DNA of 64,000 nt from Alnus glutinosa (taxonomy: Eukaryota > Streptophyta > Magnoliopsida > Fagales > Betulaceae). A program made the position numbers and the translations under genes. Below are positions 37,393 to 49,613 of this stretch, piece after piece. How positions within the stretch are numbered: position 1 is the stretch's first letter; each line of letters begins with the position of its first letter. The stretch is taken from positions 1,872,501-1,936,500 of the forward strand of contig NC_084899.1 in assembly GCF_958979055.1 (NCBI RefSeq), written 5' to 3'. The notes below the pieces were generated by a model. It saw only the letters and a list, made by a program, of their open reading frames with translations, did no database searches and was not told where the DNA came from.

Positions 37393-37589
37393 ATAGAAGT
37401 TGCTGTTGATGGATCTAAAGGCCATCATGCTGAGGAACTTTCTTGTATCCATGATTTTCTTTTTTTCTTTTTTCTTTTTTAAAAAAATAAAAATAAAAAA
37501 TTATTCTCCAATTATTTTCAGTTGGAACCCAGATGGTTATCGATGAGGATCCGCTGTTCTTTACTCCAGATGTAAATCTCTCAATGTAA
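37393..37589 (+). CDS. Two candidate alternative 3' exons of the C2-like gene
   Basis: Two segments, 37393-37444 and 37522-37589, have proper AG acceptors and a GT donor between them, and join in phase (17 codons plus 1 base, then 22 codons plus stop). The product reads like real protein: IEVAVDGSKGHHAEEL, then GTQMVIDEDPLFFTPDVNL. Exon 11 of the gene ends in phase 0 at 36866 and exon 12 is 68 bp, so skipping exon 12 gives an in-frame join to 37393. The resulting protein of about 610 residues would lack the membrane segment. Coding status is inferred from phase and composition. Confidence 0.5.
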
Positions 37590-39073
37590 TTATCAACTTT
37601 TAGTACAAATTTCTCTAGAGCAATACAACCACATGATAATCTTTGAGCAACTTGTATGTGACTCTGTCTCAAGAAAGCAAGAATGAGCTAATATAAGCCC
37701 AACAACACTTCATGACTCTTAAAGAGCCAGCAATAAACCAGAACAACATAGGCAATTTCTAGCAACTGTACTAAATTGTTGCATCTGGACTTTTCTTGAA
37801 GGTCACTGAATATTCTTGAGTACAAGAGATTAAACATCGGCCCTATCTAACATGCTGAGGTTGACAATCAGACAATGTCAAAGAAACCAACAATGAGTTA
37901 AAATGCTGAAACATCATACTAGTGGGTTACGACCCTGAATACCAAGTCCGTAACGGAGTAATTTAGGATAAGTTTCTTAAAGAGAATCCGAATTACCTTC
38001 AAACAAAGAATCTGCAATCATAACTATTGACTCATATTGCCTAAAACTTAAAAAACTCTTAAATTATTATGGACGCAAAGACTTGTACTTGTAACTCAAA
38101 TACTTGAGAGGCAGAGAGACGAATGAACATTAAGTCCTAAGCATAGAGAGACGACTTTCCGTCCAACCTACATCTCATTGCAGCCACCATCACTCCTGAA
38201 TTACTGCTGCTTAAGAATGTTTTAGCTTTTGAAATGGGACTATGCTTGCATTACTGCTTATATTTTGCAGTGGAGGAGTTAAAAAGCCATTTAATTACTA
38301 CTGAGATACTGAATAGTTTTATTCGCTTATTAGTTATCACTATGGTTATAATCAGTATGAGTTATCCATAAATGTATGTTAATTATTTATTATTAAAATT
38401 ATAGCTTTCACATTAATTGGTTAAATTGATTATTATAATATATATATATATATAATATGTGTGATTATTAATATTGCTCCAGTTTTTAGGACTTCTACGC
38501 AAATGTTTATCAAATATTGAGGTTAAAACATAGAGTAACCCCTATTGGCTAAGTTATCCCCATCAAGGAATTGAAAGAGAGAGACTCGCAGCATCAAGCA
38601 GAGATTTTTCCGGTATGTGTACGAGATCATGAACGTGACTGTGACAGCGTGGTCACATTCAAAGAGTTGGGATTAGGGTTTTTTTCTCACTCGGGACTGA
38701 GAAGAGAAGCTGGGACTGACACTGACCTTGAGATCCCTGAGCCGCGAGGCTGCGACTCGGTACATGGTGGTGGCGATCGATTATCGAACGCTAAAACCCT
38801 AGACTGTACGGACTCGTGGCGTTGCGAGAGCTTGTGGGAGACTACTCGCTGAGAAGGGGGTGGTTCGGCCACCCACCATATGATCTTGGCCAAAGGCCAC
38901 CCCACCCCTCTTCCAGCTGCTTTTTTATTTTATTTATTTTTATTTATATGTTATTTATTTATTTATTTATTATTATAGGTGAAACGTGTCAATATCCGAC
39001 GTGGCACACTAAAACCCTAGCTCAAACAAAAACCCTCGTTCCACTGTGTAGCTCAAACCTCAAAGACCCAAAA
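37590..39073. other. Intergenic DNA and 5' region of the GRWD1-type gene
   Basis: The left part is anonymous. At 38855-39010 a fragment with GGGGTGGTTCGGCCACCC and ACGTGTCAATATCCGACGTGGC resembles the interior and inner arms of the Mutator-like element at 14686-15523. It lies only 60-220 bp upstream of the GRWD1 start, so it may be part of the promoter or leader. Confidence 0.5.
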
Positions 39074-42000
39074 ATGGTTCGCAGCATCAAAAACCCGAAG
39101 AAAGCCAAGAGAAAGAACAAGGTTCCAAGTCCCTTTTTTGACCGTTAGTCTGTCAGTTACTACAATTAATTTAGGGGTTTTCCTTCTTTCTTTCTTTTTT
39201 TTTTTTTTTTTTCACAACCATCTGATTTTTTTTTTTTGGGTGCAGGCCTCGAAAGGAGAAGATGGGTCTTCGTCTTCTTCGGGACCTTCGATTCCGGCGA
39301 AGGTGTGGCAACCGGGTGTGGACAAACTGGAGGAAGACGAGGAGCTTCAGTGTGACCCTTCTGCCTACAATTCTCTCCACGCCTTCCATATTGGGTGGCC
39401 CTGTCTCAGGTGCTGTGAATTCTATTTGCTTTCTATTTGGTTTCCGGGAAAGTAAAGGGAAGAGGTTGGGACTTTGGACTTTGGATTGGGGGTTGTTGAT
39501 AAATTGGGGAACCCAGAAAGTGTCAATTGGAACCCAAGTTTAAATAAACATAAAAACGTGGTCTTTTTGTTGGTTTCTGGTGGGTTGAGGAACTTTTTTT
39601 TGGTCTTGATATGAAAATTTTAGTGAGTTACTATTTGCTATTATAATTAGATTATTATTATTGTTATTATTATTTTAAAAAAAATATTCCTATTAGGGTC
39701 TTTCTTGTATAATTCCTGTTAACTAGGGCCCCTCTACCATTTTTAATGAGATTGAATTACTTACAATTTTTTTTTTTTTTTAAAAAGATTTATTTTCAAA
39801 CTGTAGGTTTATATTTGATTTGCTGGGATTAATCCAGACATTGTTTTCGTACCTTCAGGCTTGTTTGATTGCTTACTGATTGCAGAAAGTGAAAAGAATT
39901 TGAATTCTTTTTAAATATTGATATTTTCATTTTTGGGTTCAATTAAACTTCCTCTCCAATGAAGCTAATAAAGGTCATTGACTTAGGTTTTGTGGGTGGA
40001 TAGGAGGTTTAAGATTTTTTTTTTTTTAATATATATTAAAACTTGTTTATTTCATTCGTCTAAGAAGTCCCATTTGCTGTTAAAACCATTTTTTTTTTAC
40101 AGCTTTGATATTTTACGTGATACATTGGGTTTGGTTCGAACGGAGTTCCCACACACAGTGTATTTCGTTGCAGGGACTCAGGTGAGCTTTATATCTTTAG
40201 CCTTTATGCATGGTTACGGAGTGAACATAAATATATTTTCAGTGTAATCAACCACATATGGAAATGTATGCTTGGGCTGTCCAATTTATCGGTGCATCAG
40301 GATTTATACATTTTTCCTTGAGAAACATAAGGATTTTGTTACTCCAATATTGCATACAGATTTTCTAAGAATATCATAGGATCAAAATGTGATTTTTATG
40401 CATATCAGACATGGGCAACCTTTTGTTTTCTGAGGAAGAAAAATAAGAATTCAAAATTGTCTGAATATTTGGGACAGGCGCATTTAAGTTTGTTTGAACT
40501 TGTGTTTTATTCCTTTGATTTTTTCTTGTCGCATTTTACCCATACCATCTTGACATCGCTGTTCTTGTTCTGCAGGCTGAGAAAGCTTCTTGGAACTCTA
40601 TAGGAATATTTAAAGTATCTAACATCACTGGGAAAAGACGCGAGCTAGTGCCTTCCAAACCTGCAGCTGATAACTCTGATATGGAGAGTGATGGTAGTGA
40701 TAGTGATGAAGATGGTGAAGAAGAGGAGGTTCAAGGATCTGGGACTCCAATTTTGCAGGCAATGTCTTGTTTCTTTTGTCATTTTGTTAATTTCTTGACT
40801 AACCTTTATATGTGCTGCTTCTTTACCTAAGCTATTTACATTTTTGGTTTATCTTGTTTGTCTTTACAGTTGCGCAAGGTAGCTCATGAAGGATGTATTA
40901 ATCGGATACGTGCTATGGCACAAAATCCCCATATATGTGCATCTTGGGAAGATGCTGGTCATGTGCAGGTAATATTTCATATCCATATATTGTGGGTTTC
41001 TTCATGAGTTGCATACCTGTTTGGGTATTTTGTTTTTCCCTTTTTCTGTCAATGTAGGCTATGTAGCATAAGACATCGTGGAATGTGACAATAAAACTTT
41101 AGATTCTGGAATTTCAGGTTTATGGTATGAAAGAAAAAACATTTTTTGCAGTTTGCATTGCATATTTACATTGTTGTTGAGGTTGGAAATTATGAACTTA
41201 ACCCCTTTCTCTCTCTCTCTCTCTCCCTCTCCCCAAAGTTACACATGCATCTGATGGGACTTGAACCTACAACTTCACCCTCCACCTTGCTACAAAGGGA
41301 GTACCATTTGAGCTGAAGCTCACTGGATCCTCCCTTTCTCCCCCCTTCTCAAAAGAAAGATGCTAATTAAAGAAAATGTATAAGTTATGGTTAGAAACTG
41401 ATGAATTAGATTATCGATAAAGGACTTGTGTTTATAATAAGCATGTGTGCACAATTATGTGAATAGGTCATTATAACTTTATTTATAAAATAGAGTCTGG
41501 GAAATAAACTGGGTATTCATTTTTAGTAATTTACTTATCAAAAATTTTTTTTTAGCAATATACAATTATAAGTGACATTGGTGCCTTAGAAAGCAATGAA
41601 TAGTAATATATGTGTCAGTGACCAAAAAAGATACTCCGTCCATCCCAAATTCAAATGTTTTACTTCTCTTTCTAGGACTTCCCAAAATACATGTCTATTT
41701 TCTGAAAGTCAAAAATTTTTACTTTAATTTCCTATAGTTTCCCCTTCTTTCTTTTTTTCTTTTTTTTCTTTTTTCTGTTTTTGTAAACAAGATGATATTA
41801 AAAGTCATACCGCCCTAATATGAAGTAAAGAACGTTTTAGTAAGACCACTATATTCTTACATCCTTGTTCATAATCTTGTCTTTTCGAACCAAGACATTT
41901 ATTTTGGGATGGAAGAAGTATTCAAGATAAGGCAAAATAGTTTAATGAGTTACAGCAGTCTTAGGAAGCTATAGCATTTAATACATATATTATTTGAACT

Positions 42001-43501
42001 TGAAAATTGAATTGGTAAATTTTGTTTATCATAAGAATGGATAATGTATAATGCAGATATGGGACTTCAGCTCCCATTTGAGTACTTTAGCAGAATCAGA
42101 AACGCAAGGTGCTCAGGGAGCTTCTTCAGTTTTCAGTCAGCCTCCACTAGTTAAGTTTAAGCACAAAGATGAAGGCTTTGCTATAGATTGGAATCCTCTT
42201 GTCCCAGGAAGGCTTGTATCTGGTACAGTTAACATTATTTTATTTTTATTCTTATTTTTGTATTGTTTATGTATTTTTTCTCCCTAAAGGAACTTCAATT
42301 TCTAGTTTCTTTACTTGTGTAAAATGGTCTAATGCTTTGATGATGTTCTTTATGTCTGAAGGGGACTGCAAGAGTTTTATTCATTTGTGGGAGCCTACAT
42401 CTGGTGCAACATGGAATGTTGATACTACTCCGTTTATTGGTCATGCTGCGAGTGTTGAAGATCTACAAGTATATATTCAACCTGTGAATCGATAGTTGAT
42501 CTGTTTTGATTTCAACTACATATAGTTGAAACTTATGATTCAATCTGAACGATTTTCCGGTATCTATTCAATCCTGTAACCATGCTTGTTCCAACTCTTC
42601 CGTGCAGTGGAGCCCTACAGAAGCCAATGTGTTCGCCTCTTGTTCTGTGGATGGAACTATTGCAATTTGGGATACACGTTTAGGGAAGTCAGCAGCAGCA
42701 TCTTTCAAGGCACATAATGCAGATGTGAATGTCATTTCATGGAACAGGTGTCTAATAGTTCTGGTTTTTTCCTCTATTTAGAAATCCTTACATGTCTCAA
42801 ATTTTATGTAGTGACCTCTTTTGGCACTTCCTTGATTCTGATTAGGCTGGCTAGCTGTATGTTGGCATCTGGATGTGATGATGGCACATTTTCTATTCGC
42901 GATCTCAGATTGCTCAAGGTATCCCTTGTCTGATCTAAGATATTGTATCATATTTTTTTGAGAAAATATGTAATCTTTGATTAATTCTCAGAGTAAGGAC
43001 CCTTGTTAATGGATTACGTCCTCAATCTTATTGATTTTTCATGTGCCACATCAGTAATAACTTCAATTTCTCATTCTTCTACATCTTTTGTATAAATTGT
43101 ATTGCTACATGTATCCATTCAGATCTGTCAAAAGCACATTTCTTAGTCTTGATAAAGCCGGCCAAGTTGATCCGTCACTTTTTTTTTTATTCTGTTTCCC
43201 TGCATACCTTAGTGCTCTCTATTTTTTCTTTCCTCATTCTGCTTTGCGTTACAATCTTCCTCTATAATTGAAGTTAATGCCTTTTCTTTTGTTTTATATC
43301 CTTCCATCTGTGTACGACAAACTTTTTTGGAAGTTATTGTGCTCAATTTTTTCAGGAAAATCTGCATTTTCCCCCCTCTTATTTAATGGTCCTTTTACAT
43401 GTATACACCCAATAATATTATACATGTATGCATGTATGCATTTGTGTATTTATGTTTATATGTACATACATGTGTATATTTTGGAGTTGTAGAAATGGTT
43501 G

Positions 43502-43532
<31 letters not shown>

Positions 43533-44284
43533 TGTTTGTTTTAAATCGTCTGAAGTTCATTGTTTTATTCATTTGTCTGCAAGGTTTTATTCTACCAAAG
43601 AAGGATAATAGGTGATAAAATGGGTTTTTTTGTTCTTGATAATGCTGATGTTAAATGTGATTTTTTCTGTGGCAGGAAGGGGATTCTGTAGTAGCACGTT
43701 TTGAATACCATAAACACCCTATCACATCCATTGAATGGAGTCAGCACGAAGCCTCCACTTTGGCTGTTTCATCATCTGACAATCAGCTAACGTAAGTTAA
43801 CATGTAGGACGGAAGCATGCAAAAACTGATAGAAGGGTTCATCCAAACATAAGTTTGTAGTTTTTCTTTGTATGGAAGTTTTTATTGCTGAACTCTAAAT
43901 TCTCGTTTGGCTTCCTTGACTAGAATATGGGACCTCTCATTAGAAAAAGATGAGGAAGAGGAGGCAGAGTTCAGAGCTAAAACAAAAGAGCAAGTAAATG
44001 CCCCTGAAGATCTACCTCCACAACTTTTGTTTGTTCATCAGGTGATCCCCTTCCTCTCCTCTTTTCAAACTTTCCTCTCAGGGAGATGATTCATCTTGAA
44101 AATTCCTTACTAGTTCAGCATGTTAGCTCAACATTGCTTTGGCTTTAAACAGGGTCAGAAGGACTTGAAAGAACTCCATTGGCATGCTCAGATTCCAGGA
44201 ATGATCGTATCTACTGCAGCAGATGGTTTTAACATCCTGATGCCTTCAAACATACAGAGTACCCTCCCCTCAGATGGTGCTTGA
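39074..44284 (+). CDS. GRWD1: GRWD1-type glutamate-rich WD40 repeat protein
   Basis: This is a nucleolar/nuclear WD40 beta-propeller protein. The animal and yeast homologues (GRWD1, Rrb1) chaperone ribosomal protein L3 and act in ribosome assembly; a plant homologue has been described as a DDB1-binding (DWD) protein in heat response. Twelve exons join in phase to 474 residues: 39074-39121, 39246-39409, 40103-40181, 40576-40758, 40870-40968, 42057-42222, 42362-42468, 42608-42747, 42846-42918, 43676-43791, 43924-44041 and 44153-44284. A basic N-terminus ([16 protein letters not shown]) is followed by the family's N-terminal block ([17 protein letters not shown]), an acidic stretch at residues 129-148, and WD repeats with [17 protein letters not shown] and [16 protein letters not shown]. 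Length and order match the family. Intron 4 (40759-40869) is GC-AG (CAG|GCAATG); all others are GT-AG. Intron 5 holds a SINE-like sequence. The gene converges on the gene at 45558-49787. Confidence 0.95.
41208..41330 (-). repeat. tRNA-derived SINE-like sequence in intron 5 of the GRWD1-type gene
   Basis: On the minus strand an A-box-like string (CAGCTCAAATGG, within 41302-41320) is followed about 45 bp later by the B-box GGTTCAAGTCCC (41267-41256). The sequence ends in a GA repeat, which is the CT run at 41212-41230 on the plus strand. The arrangement is that of a tRNA-derived SINE. The tRNA arms do not form a full cloverleaf by eye, so it is not called as a tRNA gene. Confidence 0.55.
43501..43529. 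repeat. (CT)n microsatellite in intron 9 of the GRWD1-type gene
   Basis: A CT dinucleotide run of about 29 bp. Confidence 0.95.
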
Positions 44285-45557
44285 ACATCCAGTATATTTT
44301 TCCAAAGTATTGCTGTGATGGCAAGCGTCAGCTTCATGTTTCTCAAGTGGCATTGTTGTGATGGCAGGCATCAGCTGTTGATCTGATGCACACATCTTGA
44401 ATCAATTAAGAATCAAGGGTAATATATATATATATATATTTCTGAATCCCCCTTTTTTTTTTCTTTTTTTTCTTTTTTGGGTGGATGTTGGTGATAAGAT
44501 TTACAGTTGGTCCCAAAAGTTCGGCGAAACCTCGAGTTGCTTCAATTTTGTAAGTTTTAAAGTACTTGTCATGACCAGCTATTTAGTATGGATTGTCCGA
44601 CATGTTTTGAGGAACTCTTCTCGTGTCTATGATTACTGATTCTTGTTAATAATAGAGAAACTGGCAGTTACAAATATAGACTGTAGGTTCCCCATGAACA
44701 TTTTTTTATTGGCCTAGAATGGAGCGTGCATGATATCATGATACACTCCTTTCAAGCAATCAGTGATAGTTGCTCATCGTATCTCGCTCCATTCTAGGCC
44801 AATAAAGACGTACCACATTACCGGTGTTATTTAAGTAAACTAAATTCATCTCTCTTTTTGCTTTGTTCTTTTGCCTTTGGCTTACGATTTGAGAGTTTGA
44901 ATTTAAAAAAGTTCAGGCAAGTAATTGTGAAAAATTACTTATTAGACCTAATTGCAACTTCATTTTACTTGAAGAGCACTTTAAACTTAGCCAATATAAA
45001 GGCATGCTCTGTTTTTTTTTTTTTTTTTTTTTTTTCTTGAAGAATATTTTCTTCTTGTCGGTGAGATGCCTTATAATGAATATGTTATGTTATTTAAAAA
45101 TATTTAAAATGATGTGACATCATATAAAATGTTAGATGTGAACAAAATTAACTTTTTATTTCACTTAAAATGAAGAGATCCTCGTCCTTGAGAGGGAGAC
45201 ATCAGGACAAAAGCATTTTCTCTTTACACTTAATAATGCTTTTGATTTTTCGAGTTGGTAGCATGATCTAAGAAAGCAAGGGCAAAAGACTCGGCCAAAT
45301 ATATTGGACAATAATCAAGCGAATTATAAAATTTTCACTGAATAATCAATATATATAGAAAATTTGGGCCGTCAAAAATACACAAATGATCAGAATTATT
45401 GAGTTCTATCAACTATGTTACATCAACTACAATAGAAGCCACATGGCTAAAAGAGAGAATTATTCTTAAAGCAACTTTACACCAAATATAACAGAAACCA
45501 CATGGTAAACAAATAAAAGTACCATGCTTTAAGCATAAAATAACATCCGCTCTGCTA
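44285..45557. other. Shared 3' region between the convergent GRWD1 and EER5 genes
   Basis: The 1.27 kb between the two stop codons holds the 3' untranslated regions of both genes, a 21-bp-arm hairpin (44706-44805), a T22 run near 45012-45034 and anonymous AT-rich DNA. No other coding sequence was recognised. Confidence 0.6.
44706..44805. repeat. Hairpin with perfect 21-bp arms downstream of the GRWD1-type gene
   Basis: TTATTGGCCTAGAATGGAGC (44706-44726) pairs perfectly with 44785-44805. The 58-nt centre contains the palindrome ATGATATCAT. It lies 420 bp after the stop codon, so it may be in the 3' untranslated region or just beyond. It could be a MITE remnant or a structured RNA element. Confidence 0.75.
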
Positions 45558-48500
45558 CTATGACTCGATGGGCTTTCCATTTAATTTAGGGAAAGGATCT
45601 TGCTTGCTTAAAACCACCACTTTGCTCTTGTGAGCAAAGTACCCTTTCACAAGATTCTTGTATATTAGTATGGCCATTATACATTCCACCTACAAATTCC
45701 AACAGATATCTGATCAGATTTCCCACCAAGAAAAACAACCAGCTAGAGAGAGAGTCAGTAAGTTGCCGGAAACCAAAAATAAGAGTGAATGGAGAAATAA
45801 GTACCTCATCCACATCCATGTCCATCTCAAGCCATTTCAATGCTTTAACAATTACTTCCAACTTCACCTGGTGAGCTTTGGTAGGGTCCTTCTGCTTTTG
45901 GATGATGTAGCTGCATGAGAAGCATGTTGTAATCATGAATAAATCTTCCGACTAACGCTAAAGCCAATTCAGAAATACATGTACGTGAGACAATAACTTA
46001 CATTTTCTTTACCAATCTTTGGTAAACTTGGAGTTCTAGCTTCTCTAGGACAAGATATACACCTGATCTTAAGAAACTGATAAAATAAACAACTCAGTTT
46101 TAACTGTCGAGAAATTTTTTCTATGCACCAATTCTCCAAATTTGCAAAAATGAAAGCAAACATACCGGTCTTCATGCTCTTGAAGAGCATGGCGAAGAAG
46201 CCGGAGATCTCCCCTTTTTAGAGCTCGCACAACATCCCTGTACTGTGAAAGTAAAAACAATGTTTATTAGATATGTAAAACCCAATCACAAAAGCTTTAG
46301 GGATATGGATGCTTGTAAGACATTTAAAAGCTTGTTAATCCAAGTTCAAACTACTAATTCAAACAAGCACATGGCCAGAATGGTTCCTTCAATATAGTTC
46401 TTTCTCTAGAAAAGGTAACTGGTCAATGCTGTTATTACTCATTAGACATGTGACAAAAACTAGGCAACACCAAAATATCTTATGTCTACTGGAAAGAACA
46501 ACCGAGCATTAAAAAATGTCTCATAGAATTGTTATAAAAAATAAAAAGTCAATAGGCATGTCATACCTCAACCAGGTTATACTTCTCAAGGAGCCAATCT
46601 TTAGGTAAGATGCCCATTGAAAGCTTCACAGGTATCAGATATTTCAGTATCATCCTATTCCAAAGGACACAGAAAAAAAAAATGTAAGGGATGAGAAAAT
46701 TATATTCTTGTAAATCTCATGTTTGACTTTTATATTATCCAAGACTATTAAACGCCAAGATGTTACACAGCAAAAGCATATACTTAAAAACCACAGTAGT
46801 ACAAACAGCAAATCATTTTACATTTCGATGATTTTACATCTTGATGAGAGACATAACCAAGTAAAAAAATGTGTCTAAGATACCAGTCAATTTAAAATTC
46901 AAGTAACGCCATCATTTTTCAGGAAATGAGATACAGTTATCGTGGATGCACTATGTTCTTTTCTAAATTGCCATCATCTAGGTCATAATTTCAAAGCTAT
47001 TATGAGTTCTTAATTTCAATGTTGTCTTTCCCAATTTTAATAACCTTCATATTCAGTGAACTTTCTAAATTTAAGAAGAATACTCACGGGTAATTTGCCA
47101 ATCATAAATCCTAAAACAGGTATCTTGATCAAGACTTACCCAGCCATAAGCAAGTATTTATGTATGTATGTATATAACACTCAATATAAATCATGAAGAA
47201 ACCCATCGAATTATACTTATAATGCAGATATAATATATATGCAGCAAAAGCATCCAGAACCAAACCTTATATTTGCTTCCCTGCGAGGGTTGCAATGCAT
47301 TAAGGCATATGACAATTTATGATCAGCCTGCCAAGGTCAGAAAAGTAGACTCTGTGAATAGTAGACCTTAATTTCAGAAAATTTGCATGCAAGAAATGAG
47401 TCCAATTCACAAGGTGCAAGGACAATTGATCCAATGAGATAAAAAAATCATAACTAGTAAGCAGCCCCGTTCAAGCTGACATCATAACAGAGCTTCAATG
47501 TGTACTTGTAGAAAGTTGAAATAAAGCAAGGAATACTTAATTAGGTGTCAGAAAGATGCTAATTAAGCGTTCCTTGCTTTATGTCAACTTTCTAGAAAAA
47601 GCACCAACTGCACATTGAAGCTTCTCTCTTATTGTATATGAATATATATAGACACACATTGGGTCTCCAAACTGTGTTAGCATCCCGTTGCACCACGTGC
47701 ATCCTTTATTTTTGTTTTTTTAGATTTTGTTTGATCCCAAGAAATCAACTAATATTCTTACTAATCTCATTAACTATATCAAGTGACATCTAAACATAAA
47801 ACTTCATCTCATTAACTTAAGAGGAGTTTAATCCACTTACAGAAGGGAAATTTTCATTGAACACTTCCAGCCGACCAGTATAATACATGTAGGTGACCTG
47901 AATAGAATACCATGATAGTCACAACCTCTTAGCAGCAAATAGTTGCAACTTGAGATCAACATTGTAAGAAAGTAAATGCATTTGTTTTGCAACCAAAACT
48001 AAACTCTAACCTTGTCTCTTTTAGGAAACTCCTCAAAATCAAATATACGAGCAGTTTCAATGCTTCTTATCACACTGCGGCAAAGGTGAACTGTACCAAG
48101 CTGCAAAGTAATGAAAAAAAGGTTACCGTTGTGAATCTCAGCTAACTTGTTCTTCCTTCAGCACTTAAGAAGAGTCGAGACATCTTTAACAGTTAAATCA
48201 TGCATATCTTTCACATTGATTTTTTCTTGAGGTCTTAATATAACATTACTAGCCATGAACTCAAAATAAATCCTCATTTAATTAAATTTTAACTCGCCAT
48301 GCTACCAAAAACAAATCATAAGGTAGAACCAAACACCAAGGGAACAACAAGCTAAGCCAAATAAAACATAAATATCACCTTGAAGTAAACTTTGAACAAC
48401 TGGCAAGTAACATATAATGCTCCAACACGTTTTGGGCCTTTTCCCTACAATATACACATCCTTTCAAAGAATTAGAGGATACCCAACTCATAAAACCAAA

Positions 48501-49554
48501 CAGATACATATTATGCTGTGAATTTCTTGAAGTCTAAACAAATTTATAGAGCTGCAGATTTTGGGAATGCGTTTGAAAAAAATGACAGTATGAAAACATG
48601 AAGAAAAAAAATTCACGTTTTCACGCGGCGGGCAAGGAGTGCATTTTTAAAAATGCATGATTTTAAAACATAGATATGGGTGCAGATACTCTTTTATAGT
48701 TTTATCAAATGATTAACTGCATTTTTAAAAATTACAATTTCATTAATTGCATTTCGAAATGCCATTTTTTTCAAACCGCATGTTTTGAAATCGCTAAACC
48801 AGACCGACACTAACTCTATTATCAATAATCAATGGAACACACATAGTAAATGAAACAAGTAGACAAGACAAGTAAAAAAAAAATCAGAACAATAACAATT
48901 TGTTCTCATCTTATGGAATACTTGTGTTTTTTGTATGCTTGTTAAGAGATTTTGAAAAGAGAATCATACCGCAAGAACCCCAAACACTTTCATGAGGAAC
49001 GAGCCGGCGGCCTTCAACTTCTCCGGAGCTTTCCCATTCGAAGCCAATTCCCTATCAGCCTATAAAACACAACTCTTATTTTAGCTCTACCCAAAACACA
49101 AAATTTCAAACAGAACCACATAACTACAAGTTAGCATTTTTTTTTTCAAAGAAAAAGAATATCTTACTCTATCCGCAAGAACCCTAATTTCATAAGCGAG
49201 CACATACAGAGCCTCCAAAGCCCAGGCCGACGCCGATTCCCAATTCCGAAACTCCTGAATGAAAGCACTGCATTCAATTCAAAATTTTATCGATCAAAAT
49301 CATTCCCCAAAACCTAAACGAAATTTGAGTGACTTGACAGTGAAAGGGATTTTGGGGAAAAACTTACTTGGCAGATTTTTCGAAGGCTTGGTAGGCATCG
49401 ACGAGGTTTCCAAGCCGGTAATTTTGCAGAGAGCGAAAGAGATGGCTGAGGATTTCGCTGTACTGAGAGTAATTATCGGACTGCTTGAACACTCTACTCG
49501 CGTCCTGTAACAACAATTTCATAAAACAAAAAAAAAAAACCCTAATTCTTCAAT

Positions 49555-49613
<59 letters not shown>

